Assembly: GCA_028277105.1 (NCBI GenBank)
Contig: JANQHO010000097.1
Location: forward strand, 1-39,020
Source: Owenweeksia sp.
GTDB taxonomy: Bacteria; Bacteroidota; Bacteroidia; Flavobacteriales; Schleiferiaceae
Reading direction: 5' to 3'
Length of the DNA stretch: 39,020 bases
A program made the position numbers and the translations under genes. The notes below the pieces were generated by a model that saw only the letters and a list, made by a program, of their open reading frames with translations, had not been told where the DNA came from and made no database searches. The stretch's first letter is position 1. Each line of letters begins with the position of its first letter. This document shows positions 17,057-26,282 of the stretch, piece by piece.

Positions 17057-18784
17057 ATGAGCAGACATTTATCAGAACAGGAAATACAGAGAAGGGAAGC
17101 CCTGAAAGATATGCGCAGTAGGGGAATAGAGCCTTTTCCCGCAGCAGAATATTATATAACGCACTATTCAAAAGGTGTACTGAATAATTTTGACCAAACA
17201 GAAGAGAATGAAGAGTGGAAAGAAGTTACCCTTGCCGGAAGAATAATGACCAAACGCATTATGGGTAAGGCTTCTTTTGTTGATCTTCAGGATTCTGAAG
17301 GCCGGATACAGCTTTATTTCAATCGTGATGAGATCTGCCCCGGAGAAGATAAAAGCCTCTACAATGAGGTTTTCAAAAAATCATTGGATATAGGTGATTT
17401 TATTGGGGTAAAGGGTTTTGTCTTCAAAACCCGTATGGGAGAAATAACCATACAGGTAAAAGAATTCATCGTTTTGAGTAAAGCCCTGCGCCCTCTACCA
17501 ATAGTTAAAAAAGACGATGACGGCAATATTTATGATGCCTTTACCGATCCCGAGCAGCGTTACCGTATGCGTTACGTAGATCTCATTGTAAATGAAGGGG
17601 TGAAAGATGTTTTTATCAAGCGGACCCGCATCATGAATGCTATGCGTCAGTTCTTCAATGAAAGGGGTTACCTCGAAGTAGAAACCCCCATCCTGCAGTC
17701 TATTCCTGGAGGAGCGGCTGCCCGACCTTTTGTAACCCATCACAATGCTTTGGATATTCCTCTCTATCTGCGTATTGCCAACGAGCTTTATCTCAAGCGC
17801 CTTATCGTAGGAGGCTTCGATGGAGTTTATGAGTTTGCTAAAGATTTTCGCAATGAAGGAATGGATCGCACTCATAATCCCGAGTTCACGGTTATGGAAA
17901 TTTACGTAGCCTATAAGGATTATTTCTGGATGATGGAATTTACCGAACAAATGCTAGAGTTTGTGGTGAAAAGCGTCAACGGTGGTAATACTACAGTTCC
18001 TTTTGGAGAGATGGAAATCGACTTCAAAGCTCCCTTTACAAGGGTGAGTATGACTGGAGCCATTAAAGAACATACCGGTTATGACATCAGTGGCAAGAGT
18101 GAGGCAGAACTCCGCCATATCTGTGATGAGTTAGGGGTCGAGATTGATGATACCATGGGTAAAGGCAAGCTGATCGATGAAATATTCGGGGAAAAATGTG
18201 AACCCCATTTTGTTCAGCCTACTTTTATTACTGATTATCCAGTGGAGATGTCGCCTTTGTGTAAAAAACACCGCGATAATCCCGAACTCACAGAGCGCTT
18301 TGAGCTGATCATCAATGGTAAAGAGATAGCCAACGCCTACTCCGAGTTAAACGACCCCATCGATCAGCGGGAGCGCTTTGAGGAACAGCTCAAACTTTCA
18401 GAAAAAGGGGATGACGAAGCTATGTTCATCGACCAGGACTTTTTGCGGGCGCTGGAATACGGCATGCCGCCTACCTCAGGGATGGGTATCGGTATTGATC
18501 GTTTAACTATGCTTCTCACCGGGCAAAGCACTATACAAGAGGTGTTGTTCTTTCCTCAGATGCGCCCTGAGAAAAAGCCGGAGCTGCCTTCCAGGTCTGA
18601 TTTTGAAGCTTTAGGTGTTGCTCCCGAATGGAGTGAGCATGTTATGGCCGCTTTCGGTTCTGTAGATGAATTGAAAAAAGCCAAACCTACCCAGGTTCAT
18701 CAGAAAATGAACGGTTTCCGCAAAAAGAACAAACTGGATATTCCCGCCTTGCAGTTGGAAGAGGTGAAAGCCTGGTTTGATTGA
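17057..18784 (+). CDS. lysS: Lysyl-tRNA synthetase, class II
   Basis: Charges tRNA-Lys with lysine in the cytosol. The protein is 575 residues when started at the ATG at 17057 ([20 protein letters not shown]), the usual beginning of Bacteroidota LysRS; an upstream in-frame ATG at 17012 would precede the -7 box. The OB-fold anticodon-binding domain (about 60-170) contains [19 protein letters not shown]. Motif 2 is [19 protein letters not shown] and motif 3 is [16 protein letters not shown]. About 75 residues beyond motif 3 (from about 500: [20 protein letters not shown]) form a C-terminal extension that E. coli LysS (505 residues) lacks and that many Bacteroidota enzymes carry. Confidence 0.95.
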   Translation: MSRHLSEQEIQRREALKDMRSRGIEPFPAAEYYITHYSKGVLNNFDQTEENEEWKEVTLAGRIMTKRIMGKASFVDLQDSEGRIQLYFNRDEICPGEDKSLYNEVFKKSLDIGDFIGVKGFVFKTRMGEITIQVKEFIVLSKALRPLPIVKKDDDGNIYDAFTDPEQRYRMRYVDLIVNEGVKDVFIKRTRIMNAMRQFFNERGYLEVETPILQSIPGGAAARPFVTHHNALDIPLYLRIANELYLKRLIVGGFDGVYEFAKDFRNEGMDRTHNPEFTVMEIYVAYKDYFWMMEFTEQMLEFVVKSVNGGNTTVPFGEMEIDFKAPFTRVSMTGAIKEHTGYDISGKSEAELRHICDELGVEIDDTMGKGKLIDEIFGEKCEPHFVQPTFITDYPVEMSPLCKKHRDNPELTERFELIINGKEIANAYSELNDPIDQRERFEEQLKLSEKGDDEAMFIDQDFLRALEYGMPPTSGMGIGIDRLTMLLTGQSTIQEVLFFPQMRPEKKPELPSRSDFEALGVAPEWSEHVMAAFGSVDELKKAKPTQVHQKMNGFRKKNKLDIPALQLEEVKAWFD

Positions 18785-18819
18785 TAAGTTATGAAATTTG
18801 TTGATGCTCCTCAGTTTTT

Positions 18820-18850
18820 AAGATCATCGCGGCCCTAGAGCCGCGATCTT
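18820..18850 (+). terminator. Weak hairpin after lysS
   Basis: AAGAT-CAT-CGCGGC at 18820-18833 pairs with GCCGCGATCTT at 18840-18850, with a CAT bulge and a short loop. No run of T follows (CTAACTTAGA), so it is a poor intrinsic terminator. It could be an imperfect terminator or an mRNA-end structure. Confidence 0.35.
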
Positions 18851-18903
18851 CTAACTTAGATATCTTATTAACTTTATAAACTGGTATAACCTCAAACCTC
18901 AAC

Positions 18904-19296
18904 ATGGAAAAAGAATCTTTGGAAGTATCGGTCGTTCTACCCGTGAAGCCAGAACAGCTTTATTACGATTGGCTAAACAGTGAAGCCCATTCCAAATTCA
19001 CCGGGGGAGAAGCAGAAGTTAGCCCCGAGCTTGGAATTGGCTTTTACGCCTGGGACGGCTATATCAGTGGGAAAAACCTCGAGTTGGAATTTCCTTCGAG
19101 AATTCTCCAAAGCTGGCGCACGACTGAATTTTCTGAAGAGGATGAGGACTCTATGCTCGAAATTACCATAGAGGAAATGGCAAAAGGTAGTTTACTCCGT
19201 TTAAAACACTGGAATATCCCGTCTGGTCAGGGAGCACAATACAAAAGCGGCTGGCAGGAACACTATTTTGAACCTATGAAGGGATATTACTCCTAA
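18904..19296 (+). CDS. SRPBCC-domain protein (AHSA1/START-like)
   Basis: A 130-residue cytosolic protein of the SRPBCC helix-grip fold, of the kind annotated as activator of Hsp90 ATPase homologue-like. The pattern is typical: VSVVLPVKPEQLYYDWLN at the N-terminus, the FTGGEAEVSPELGIGFYAWDGYISG hairpin region, then LEFPSRILQSWRT, an acidic LEITIEEMAKGSLLRLKH strand, and a C-terminal helix with GWQEHYFEPMKGYY. Such proteins bind hydrophobic ligands, but the ligand here is unknown. It stands alone, 119 bases after lysS, and ends directly at a strong terminator. A TAACTTTA sequence at 18869-18876 is a one-mismatch -7 box. Confidence 0.85.
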   Translation: MEKESLEVSVVLPVKPEQLYYDWLNSEAHSKFTGGEAEVSPELGIGFYAWDGYISGKNLELEFPSRILQSWRTTEFSEEDEDSMLEITIEEMAKGSLLRLKHWNIPSGQGAQYKSGWQEHYFEPMKGYYS

Positions 19297-19330
19297 AGAA
19301 AAGCCCCCGTGCTCTGCACGGGGCTTTTCT
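19297..19330. terminator. Strong bidirectional rho-independent terminator
   Basis: AGAAAAGCCCCCGTGC (19297-19312) pairs with GCACGGGGCTTTTCT (19316-19330) around a TCT loop, with a single bulged C. The stem begins right after the stop codon at 19296. The A-rich and T-rich flanks let it work for the SRPBCC gene on plus and the LruC gene on minus, 43 bases away. Confidence 0.9.
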
Positions 19331-19373
19331 CAATCACTAAATCAGTCCCTCATCATTATCCGTCATCTCAATT

Positions 19374-20816
19374 TTATTGAAACAGCTTGGATGGGTCGCG
19401 ATATCCTGATTCATCTTCATACCAGTTGGTGAAGCTGCCACCACTGCTCTGTGCCCAGGCAGCAAATTTTGTATGGGCTGTTACGATATCATTTTTTTCA
19501 GCGGGATAAACAAATTGGCGGGGCACTAAAATAGCCCAAGGGTAATTCTCCACTGTTTTGTAATACCTGTTGCTTCCGGGATTGGAATCATCGTCTCCTG
19601 TACCTAGTATATTTACATTAGCCAGGTCAGTTGGCGCTTTATCCGGTAAGTGTACTTCCATGGTGCGATCTCTTCCCTTGATCATAAAAGGATCTATATC
19701 TGAAGCGTCAGCCAGACTTTGAGGAGAACTAAAAGTGATTTTCATCTTAATACTGTCAGATTGTCCTACACCTTCACCAGCCACAGTATTGTAAAAAGCA
19801 CCTCCCACGCGATTGATTACCGATTCTACATTGTCAAAAGGAATAATTACCGCATTGGTTTGACCCACTTCAGTTCCATTAGCACTGAGGTTAATATAGC
19901 CATCAGTATGGACATAGCCGGTTACACTTGAAATATCAGAAGGGGAAAGAGAAGGATACTGAATGCCAAAAGCATTGATCACCCCTGCACCTACTGCTCT
20001 TACGTAAACCGTAGTATTCATCTCTACCACTTCATTACTGGCGTTCAAAACATAATTGGCGTTGTAATCAACCACCAGATCGTTGAAGTCATAATCTCCC
20101 TTAGAAGGCCACAGATCCTCAAAAGCGATAGTTCCGTATGTTCCGGAAGCAGGGAAATAGCTATTGTAGGCTTTATCGGGGTCGTTGGGATATTCGTCTT
20201 CGTCATCAGGCACACCATCGCTGTCAGCATCGGCAACTGAAACCAGCGGTAAGCAGTTATTGGATGGGTCGGCACTGTAAGTTCCTGGAATAGACCAGTC
20301 ATCTACCACTGCCCTGCGGTTGCGATTACCTGACTGATTGTAAAAAGACAAGCGCACTTTATAAGGATTGCCATCATCAGCAATAGAAGCGGGTACGGGA
20401 TACGACACGGTTTCAGGAGTACTATGAGGCAAAGTATAAGTATGCGTATACTTAGTACTTAGAGCCGTTCCCTGCCCAAAGGATGCATTGGCGTCATAAG
20501 GAATGAACGATATTTCTACATAATAGTTGCGGCTGCCGTCATCACTGGTTAAGCGGGTGTCAAAAGTGATATTACCTGCAGTGAGCTTTATCCAGGGGGA
20601 ATGCAACCAGAACGATCCGTTGGTATTGTTAATACTACCGGAACGGGCGGAGTAACTTCCATTGATCTTTTGGTTGGTTTTAACGGAAAATCCTCCGAAT
20701 CCCCAGCAATTTCCCTGGTCAATACTCCTGTTTCCCGATTCAAAGTCGTTGGAAACAGTTTGACCGTTAAGCAGAAAGCCACTAGTCAACAATGCTATCA
20801 AAGCTATCTTTTTCAT
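19374..20816 (-). CDS. Secreted LruC-domain protein
   Basis: A 480-residue exported protein. The start is placed at the ATG at 20816 (MKKIALIALLTSGFLLNG), which gives a clean signal peptide; the frame opens 10 codons earlier. Residues about 20-190 form a jelly-roll-like domain (FESGNRSIDQGNCWGFGGFS). A calcium-binding-type Asp-rich loop follows (DADSDGVPDDEDEYPNDPDK). The rest is a LruC domain, recognised by GTIAFEDLWPSKGDYDFNDL, the late FMIKGRDRTMEVHLPD and the Tyr/Trp-rich PWAILVPRQF. LruC is named after a Leptospira outer-surface lipoprotein; in Bacteroidota these are surface or secreted proteins of unknown role. No T9SS C-terminal tail is evident. It follows a small lipoprotein gene by 34 bases, probably in one transcript. 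Confidence 0.85.
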   Translation of the reverse strand: MKKIALIALLTSGFLLNGQTVSNDFESGNRSIDQGNCWGFGGFSVKTNQKINGSYSARSGSINNTNGSFWLHSPWIKLTAGNITFDTRLTSDDGSRNYYVEISFIPYDANASFGQGTALSTKYTHTYTLPHSTPETVSYPVPASIADDGNPYKVRLSFYNQSGNRNRRAVVDDWSIPGTYSADPSNNCLPLVSVADADSDGVPDDEDEYPNDPDKAYNSYFPASGTYGTIAFEDLWPSKGDYDFNDLVVDYNANYVLNASNEVVEMNTTVYVRAVGAGVINAFGIQYPSLSPSDISSVTGYVHTDGYINLSANGTEVGQTNAVIIPFDNVESVINRVGGAFYNTVAGEGVGQSDSIKMKITFSSPQSLADASDIDPFMIKGRDRTMEVHLPDKAPTDLANVNILGTGDDDSNPGSNRYYKTVENYPWAILVPRQFVYPAEKNDIVTAHTKFAAWAQSSGGSFTNWYEDESGYRDPSKLFQ

Positions 20817-20850
20817 TTTTTCAATCGTATTAATATAGGTTAGCAATTTT

Positions 20851-21279
20851 TTATCTGTCTTCGGGATCTAAATCCGAACGGTCGTCTACCGGTACAAAAG
20901 AAAAGTCTCCTCTTCCGTTTAAAATTTCAACAGTTTCACTGATGGCACCGTACTCGATCACTACTTCTTCAAGGCTGGCAGGAGCTTCAAACTCCAAAGT
21001 GGCATCTTTATCCATATCTATCACCTGCTTAAAGAGCAGGTTCCCTTCCACGTCCAAAACCTTCATAACCTTTGTAACTTCAATGGTCATGGCACTTAAA
21101 CCTTCAACGTCTACAGTTACATTTCTGGTAGTACTCCAGTCAAAACCATCGGCTACCTTCATCTCGTTAAAAGAAGTAGGATTGTTGTTAACCGGATTGG
21201 GATTGTTGTCTTTGTTATCTTTTTTGCAAGACAGTACCGTAAAAGATAATGCCAGTATTGCTAAAGCGACTTTTTTCAT
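20851..21279 (-). CDS. Small lipoprotein paired with the LruC-domain protein
   Basis: A 142-residue lipoprotein. The signal ends in the lipobox TVLSC (Cys18), followed by a Lys/Asp/Asn-rich linker (KKDNKDNNPNPVNNN). The mature part repeats beta strands with acidic turns (FDWSTTRNVTVDVEGLSA, LEFEAPASLEEVVIEYG), and the tail is Asp-rich (VDDRSDLDPEDR). Many Bacteroidota lipoproteins with FDWSTT-like sequences are encoded next to LruC-domain proteins, which suggests a surface pair. The start is the ATG at 21279 because the longer frame lacks a proper signal peptide. A TATCTTTG -7 box lies 37 bases upstream. Confidence 0.8.
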   Translation of the reverse strand: MKKVALAILALSFTVLSCKKDNKDNNPNPVNNNPTSFNEMKVADGFDWSTTRNVTVDVEGLSAMTIEVTKVMKVLDVEGNLLFKQVIDMDKDATLEFEAPASLEEVVIEYGAISETVEILNGRGDFSFVPVDDRSDLDPEDR

Positions 21280-21315
21280 TTTATTTTTCCACTTTGGTTT
21301 AGTAATTAACTGATA

Positions 21316-21323
21316 CAAAGATA
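21316..21323 (-). promoter_or_regulatory. Bacteroidota -7 box for the lipoprotein-LruC operon
   Basis: The minus strand reads TATCTTTG, a perfect TAnnTTTG, giving a leader of about 30 bases. TTTG and TTG sequences lie upstream but not at the 19-base spacing. Confidence 0.45.
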
Positions 21324-21406
21324 GCCAACGCTATTCCAAAAAACTAATTACCTGAAAAGCAGAAGTTTAATTATAATATAAATTCCCATTTTTGGAATCA
21401 TTCTCT

Positions 21407-21437
21407 TTTGTGAATCTGCTTTCACAATCTACCTTTA
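21407..21437 (+). promoter_or_regulatory. mutS2 promoter, canonical Bacteroidota spacing
   Basis: TTTG at 21407-21410, exactly 19 bases, then TACCTTTA at 21430-21437. This is the Bacteroidota TTTG-N19-TAnnTTTG promoter with one mismatch in the last base. The ATG lies 25 bases downstream. Confidence 0.6.
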
Positions 21438-21462
21438 TTACTTTTACCATTCATAATCTGAA

Positions 21463-23646
21463 ATGGATATATACCCCAAAGGACTCAGCCAAAGCCTAGA
21501 CTTTGAAATTGTAAAGAAACATGTAGCTGCTTTTTGCCAGACTGCCGGAGGTAAAGAAAGAGTTGAGACCCTTTCCCCTTGGCATAACAGCAGACTATTG
21601 TCTGTAGAGTTGAGTAAGGTGAACGAATTATTAGGGCTGTTTCAGAGCAGTGAAAGCTTTCCTTCCACTTCATTTGATCCGGTGGGAAAATTCCTCCACC
21701 GCCTTGCCATAGATGGTACTTTTCTCGAAGCCGAACAATTTGCGGAGATACGCTCTGCTTTCCTGATTTACGAAAACCTCTACCGGAGTATTATCTCGCG
21801 CAGGGAAAAACTACCCAATCTCTATCAAATGGTTTTTGCAAAAGAGCCTGTAGGGGAAATTAAGAAAGAAATTGACAAAAGAATAGACGAAAGGGGACAG
21901 GTGCGTTCCAATGCTTCACCTCAATTAAGCCGTATCCGTTCCGAACTGACTAAAAAAAGGGCCAGTGCCGACCGCATCTTTGCCCGGGCCGTGAAAAAGT
22001 ACCGCGACAAAGGCCTATTGGCCGATTTTGATGAAACCGTTTCAGACAATCGCAGGGTGCTTGCCATCCAGTCTTCTTACAAAGGGCAGGTACAGGGCAT
22101 CTTTCACGGTAGCAGTTCTAAACAGGCAGTTGTATATATAGAGCCGGGCGAAACGGTGGAAATCAATAATGACATTGCCTTTTTACAGGACGAAGGACGT
22201 CAGGAGATCAGGCGCATCTTGCGGGAATTGAGCACAGTTTTGCGCCCCTTTACCCCTTGGCTGATAACAATGGAGGAAATGTTATACGAGTTGGACTTCA
22301 TCAAGGCTAAGGCTTCCTATGCCCACCGGGAAGAGGCCTGCCTGCCGCAGATCAGTGATACACAAAGGATATTCCTCAAAGAAGCTTATAATCCAGTTTT
22401 GCGTTTTTACCACCAACAACGGAAAAGGGAAGCCATTCCTCTCGATCTGGAACTTACGATAGAAGAGCGCATTCTGGTGATCAGTGGCCCAAATGCCGGA
22501 GGTAAATCCATCGCCCTCAAAACCCTCGGCTTACTTCAGTTAATGCTCCAGTGTGGTTTGTTAGTGCCGGTACACCCCGACAGCCATTTTTGTCTGTTTG
22601 AAAAATTGTATGGCGATATAGGCGACAGCCAAAGCATAGAGAACGAGCTTTCCACTTACAGCTCCAAGCTGCAGAAAATGAAACATTTCCTGGATTTTGC
22701 CGATGAGCGTACCCTCTTACTGATCGATGAATTCGGTTCAGGTTCCGATCCCGAACTGGGAAGTTCTCTGGCTCAGGTCTTTCTCCAAAAGCTGAACAGC
22801 TTTGGTTGTTTTGGCATTTTCACTACCCACTATAACGCCATTAAAGCTATTGCGGCCAATACTGCTGGTATTGTAAACGGAGCCATGCTGTTCAATACTC
22901 GTAATTTTGTGCCAGAATACCGCCTGGAAATGGGCAATCCCGGTAGTTCTTTCACTTTTGAGGTTGCCCAGAAAAGCGGAATTTCTCCTCATATTATAAA
23001 GGAAGCTCGCGAAAAAACGGCCCAAAACATACTGGATGTAGACCATCTATTAGTGCAACTGCAAGACGACAAACAAAAAATTGAAGTAGCCCAGCGCAAA
23101 ATGACCCGTGAGCTGAAAAAGCTGAATGAACTCAAGAGAACCCAGCAGCAAACCATAGATAAGCTGGAAGACAAGCTACAGAAGCAAAGCCGCATGAATG
23201 AGGAATACGACCGGGCCACGTACTGGGGACAGCGTTTTCAAAAACTAGTGGAAAGCTGGATGGGTCAAAACAACCAGAAGGACAAAAAGGCGGTGGTTTC
23301 CCGCTTTATTGCCATGCTCAACCAGCGCTCTGGTGAGATAGAACGGCAGGAGAACAAAGATTTCAAGAAAGCCACCAAAAACCGCCAGCAAAAAATAGAG
23401 AACCTTATCAACGAGGAGGTGAAGATCGGGGATAAAATAAAAATACTGAGTAATGGTGTAGAAGGTACCATACTCGAAAAAAAAGGCAATAAGTACCAGA
23501 TTGCGCTGGGCGGTAATATTACCGCCTTGCTGGACCGGGATAAATTTGTAAAGGCCAGCGCCCAACTGGAGGCCAGGCCTAAGAAGAAAAAGCGGAAGAA
23601 AAGTTTTAATAAGACCCAAAAGCAAAAATCCAAAGAAGACGATTAA
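21463..23646 (+). CDS. mutS2: MutS2-type DNA-binding ATPase without Smr domain
   Basis: MutS2 proteins are MutS-like ATPases linked to recombination control and ribosome rescue rather than mismatch repair. The 727 residues start with the family sequence (YPKGLSQSLDFEIVKKHVAAFCQT). A lever/clamp region (about 100-320) contains NASPQLSRIRSELTKKRASA. The ATPase follows: Walker A GPNAGGKS (342-349), Walker B LLLIDEFGSGSDPE with Asp422, and the downstream FGIFTTHYNAIKAIA. A coiled coil (about 520-620) leads to a Lys-rich tail with a small KOW/SH3-like stretch (VKIGDKIKILSNGVEGTILE). The Smr nuclease domain that ends Bacillus and Thermus MutS2 is absent; the protein ends in KKKKRKKSFNK. This is usual in Flavobacteriia. 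Confidence 0.9.
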   Translation: MDIYPKGLSQSLDFEIVKKHVAAFCQTAGGKERVETLSPWHNSRLLSVELSKVNELLGLFQSSESFPSTSFDPVGKFLHRLAIDGTFLEAEQFAEIRSAFLIYENLYRSIISRREKLPNLYQMVFAKEPVGEIKKEIDKRIDERGQVRSNASPQLSRIRSELTKKRASADRIFARAVKKYRDKGLLADFDETVSDNRRVLAIQSSYKGQVQGIFHGSSSKQAVVYIEPGETVEINNDIAFLQDEGRQEIRRILRELSTVLRPFTPWLITMEEMLYELDFIKAKASYAHREEACLPQISDTQRIFLKEAYNPVLRFYHQQRKREAIPLDLELTIEERILVISGPNAGGKSIALKTLGLLQLMLQCGLLVPVHPDSHFCLFEKLYGDIGDSQSIENELSTYSSKLQKMKHFLDFADERTLLLIDEFGSGSDPELGSSLAQVFLQKLNSFGCFGIFTTHYNAIKAIAANTAGIVNGAMLFNTRNFVPEYRLEMGNPGSSFTFEVAQKSGISPHIIKEAREKTAQNILDVDHLLVQLQDDKQKIEVAQRKMTRELKKLNELKRTQQQTIDKLEDKLQKQSRMNEEYDRATYWGQRFQKLVESWMGQNNQKDKKAVVSRFIAMLNQRSGEIERQENKDFKKATKNRQQKIENLINEEVKIGDKIKILSNGVEGTILEKKGNKYQIALGGNITALLDRDKFVKASAQLEARPKKKKRKKSFNKTQKQKSKEDD

Positions 23647-23719
23647 AAAAGTATCTTAAGATTTCGAGATATTCAGAGTATGGCTCAAACCTTGATATTA
23701 GTGCTCTGTAATATTTGAT

Positions 23720-25075
23720 GTGAAACCCAGAACCTCAATAATTCCCGTTCATCGCTCCTCCGGTATTCTCCCTTACTCCTGGGGTTTTTTGAGAAATGCT
23801 GCAGTTTTTACCGCAGAAAAAGGCCTGGATATAGGCGATTTTTACCGGGTCAGCCTGCCCACCTTCCGCATTTACGTAATCACCGATCCTGCGCTTACCA
23901 AACATGTGATGGTACGCAATCAACACAAATACACTAAAAGCAAAATTTACTGGAAACAGCTCCTGAAAACTATTGGCCCAGCTTTAGGCTCTTTAGAGGG
24001 TGATGAATGGAAGGCCCTGCGCATCCTGCATTCCCCCTATTTTTCACAATCGGCCACTAAGGCGTACCTGCCAACTGTAAACTCCGTTTTACAGCAACAT
24101 TTGGAAAAATTGAAAGAAAAAGAGCAATCCATTGACCTGGTCCAATTTTTTTGCGAACTCAATACCCAATCGCTATTGAAAGTGGTTTTCAATACCGAAA
24201 GCGGTGAAGAAACAAAAGCTATTGCTCAAGCCATTGCAGAAGGGCAAAAAACCATTTACTGGCGAAGCCGGTTTCCATGGAATCCCTTGCTTTCGCGCCT
24301 CAATGGCTTGCAAAAAAAGAGTGAAGATCACCTTAATTTTTTCACGCATTATGTTAAGCGGATCATCGGAGAGAGGCCCTTGTCTCCTGCTAAACCTAAA
24401 AATCTGTTGGATGGGCTTTTGAAGCATTACGGAGAAAAGCAGGGCCTTACGGAGGAAGCCATCCACCAAATTCGCAATGAGCTCATTGTCTACACAGGAG
24501 CAGGCACGGAAACCATGGCCCTGAGCGAAGCCTACACACTGTTCCATTTAGCTCAAAACCAGGACAAGCTAGCTAAGGTAAGAGAGGAAATTAGCAGGGT
24601 GGCCGGAGATCGCCCTTTGAGTCATGAGGACATCCCCCACTTAGAGTACACCCGCTGGTCGGTATTGGAAGGTATGCGCCTGCAACCCAGCAGTTATGCG
24701 CTGCTACGAGATTGCATCGAAGAAGATGAGTTACAGGGTCAGCCTGTTTATCCGGGAGATTCCCTTTTCATCAGTATTTATGCCACACACCGTAATCCAC
24801 GGCTTTGGAAAAATCCGCTGCAATTCATCCCTGAGCGTTTTGCTACGGAAGAACTGACAGGTGATAATAAATATCGGTTTATGCCTTACGGGGCAGGTAA
24901 ACACCACTGCATAGGAGCTTATCTAGCTACACCACAAATGACCCTGACCATCGCTTCAGTAGTTCAGAAATTCGATCTGGATTTCATGGGATTGAATGAT
25001 CTCAATATCCAGTCGCTAAGCACCCTGAAACCCGGAAATAAAATGATAGTGAAGCTGAGGCCTAAAGACCGTTAA
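23720..25075 (+). CDS. Cytochrome P450
   Basis: A heme-thiolate monooxygenase of 451 residues with all core motifs: I-helix oxygen-binding GAGTETMALSE, K-helix ExxR in LEGMRLQPSS, the PERF meander (FIPERF), and the heme loop FMPYGAGKHHCIGAYLA with Cys397 as iron ligand. It is soluble and lacks an N-terminal membrane anchor. The layout resembles the bacterial CYP102/CYP4-like clan, many of which oxidise fatty acyl chains, but the substrate is not readable. The start is GTG at 23720; an ATG two bases earlier runs straight into TGA, and the next in-frame ATG would remove the first 60 residues. It overlaps the convergent acyltransferase gene by 4 bases. No ferredoxin or reductase partner is in the window. 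Confidence 0.93.
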   Translation: MKPRTSIIPVHRSSGILPYSWGFLRNAAVFTAEKGLDIGDFYRVSLPTFRIYVITDPALTKHVMVRNQHKYTKSKIYWKQLLKTIGPALGSLEGDEWKALRILHSPYFSQSATKAYLPTVNSVLQQHLEKLKEKEQSIDLVQFFCELNTQSLLKVVFNTESGEETKAIAQAIAEGQKTIYWRSRFPWNPLLSRLNGLQKKSEDHLNFFTHYVKRIIGERPLSPAKPKNLLDGLLKHYGEKQGLTEEAIHQIRNELIVYTGAGTETMALSEAYTLFHLAQNQDKLAKVREEISRVAGDRPLSHEDIPHLEYTRWSVLEGMRLQPSSYALLRDCIEEDELQGQPVYPGDSLFISIYATHRNPRLWKNPLQFIPERFATEELTGDNKYRFMPYGAGKHHCIGAYLATPQMTLTIASVVQKFDLDFMGLNDLNIQSLSTLKPGNKMIVKLRPKDR

Positions 25076-26196
25076 AGGTTAATACGATAAAGATTGTACG
25101 TTTTGCTTCTTTTGGCTCCCATTCGTCTCAAAGTGTTTTCAACCGGGGTATTTCCCTCCATCACCCATCCTATTTCTCCACCTTCGTACCCCAGCTCAAA
25201 AATATTACGGGCTATATTGTAAAAAAGCACGAGGTGTATGCCATGGAAGCGGTATTCAGGAAGCACGCCAGCAATCATCACCCGGGCGCTTTTTATGTCT
25301 TTTCGCCCAAATAATAAGCGGAATAAAGTCCGGAGCCCCAACCGACCACTCTTGTTACTCTTCAGCAATTCGTTTAGGTCGGGTACACCCAGCACAAATC
25401 CTACGGGCCGGCCTTCCCATTCCGCCACTAAAGCCATTTCTGCTTTGATCAGCGACTTAAGGTCACCGGCCAAGAAGCAAAACTCCTCCCAACTCGCTTT
25501 TTGAAAGCCCCAATGAGTAGCAAAACTTTGGTTATACAGCTCATAGAATATCTTCAATTCTTTATTGAACTGTCTCAGATCCGACTTGCGGATAGTTAAT
25601 CCTTTTTTCCTTCTGGCATACTCCACCAGCGGCTGCAACATATTTTTTTGATGGAAATCTTCGCGATATAAAGTCCAGGTACCGAATTGTCTTATCATCT
25701 GAAAACCCAAGCCGGAAAAAGCCTGAGTGTAATAGGGTGGATTGTAATTTAGGAGAAAAGAATTCCGTTGGTCAAAGCCATCGCTCAAGATCCCCAGGTC
25801 ATTGTGTATGCCGGGGTTCAATGGACCGATCAGTTCTTTGATACCCCGCTGCCGGGCTTGCTCCTTAAGTTCTTTAAGCACTGCTGTTCCGCTATCCCTG
25901 GTAAAATCAACAAAGCCAAATGACCCTATAACAGGGTTCTCTTTCCAGTGACCAGGGCCAAAAAGTGCAAATCTTCCCTTCACCTCACCACCTTGCTTCA
26001 CCAGGTAAAAATTATGAGGAACTTTCTTAAGAAAAGGATTCTTCTTGGGATTGATCAACTCATTGTGTAGCAATCTCAAAGGAACTACCCATTTACCATA
26101 GCTTTGGGCCAAGTGGTAGTATAAGTCCATAAAAGACTTTTTCCCACCTTGCTGGCGTAGGTTCACCTCTTCAACATGAAAATTCAGTTCTACCAT
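25072..26196 (-). CDS. GNAT-fold N-acyltransferase-like protein (YghO-like family)
   Basis: The protein has 374 residues when started at the ATG at 26196, where the family normally begins (MVELNFHVEEV); the open frame extends 24 codons further. The family is recognisable by the spaced motifs YGKWVVPLR, NPKKNPFL, GRFALFG, then GFVDFTRD, LIGPLNPGIHNDLGIL, NYNPPYYTQ, a long basic central region, HWGF, GFVLGVPDLNELL, a GNAT acyl-CoA-type core (IAGVLPEYRFHGI) and GWVMEGNTPVENTLRRMG. Members are predicted acyl or acetyl transferases of unknown substrate, often near lipid genes. It faces away from the radical SAM operon across an 86-base shared promoter region and converges on the P450 gene, so it probably belongs to the same cluster. 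Confidence 0.8.
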   Translation of the reverse strand: MVELNFHVEEVNLRQQGGKKSFMDLYYHLAQSYGKWVVPLRLLHNELINPKKNPFLKKVPHNFYLVKQGGEVKGRFALFGPGHWKENPVIGSFGFVDFTRDSGTAVLKELKEQARQRGIKELIGPLNPGIHNDLGILSDGFDQRNSFLLNYNPPYYTQAFSGLGFQMIRQFGTWTLYREDFHQKNMLQPLVEYARRKKGLTIRKSDLRQFNKELKIFYELYNQSFATHWGFQKASWEEFCFLAGDLKSLIKAEMALVAEWEGRPVGFVLGVPDLNELLKSNKSGRLGLRTLFRLLFGRKDIKSARVMIAGVLPEYRFHGIHLVLFYNIARNIFELGYEGGEIGWVMEGNTPVENTLRRMGAKRSKTYNLYRINL

Positions 26197-26282
26197 AAGT
26201 GCTAAATATACTGCGGACTTACCCATACTGATGTTCAGTTTAGATGGTTTTCTTATTTTAGATATCAACTAAACTCTGCACA

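Noticed and set aside
18820..18850. Strong terminator after lysS
   Set aside because: The stem has a 3-base bulge and no T-run on either strand; kept only as a weak hairpin.
25072..26196. Assignment as bacterial ceramide synthase
   Set aside because: Fold-level resemblance to GNAT acyltransferases is not enough, and no serine palmitoyltransferase or ceramide reductase gene is nearby.
26197..26268. Longer N-terminus for the YghO-like acyltransferase
   Set aside because: Relatives begin at the MVELNFH position, and the extension would occupy the divergent promoter region.
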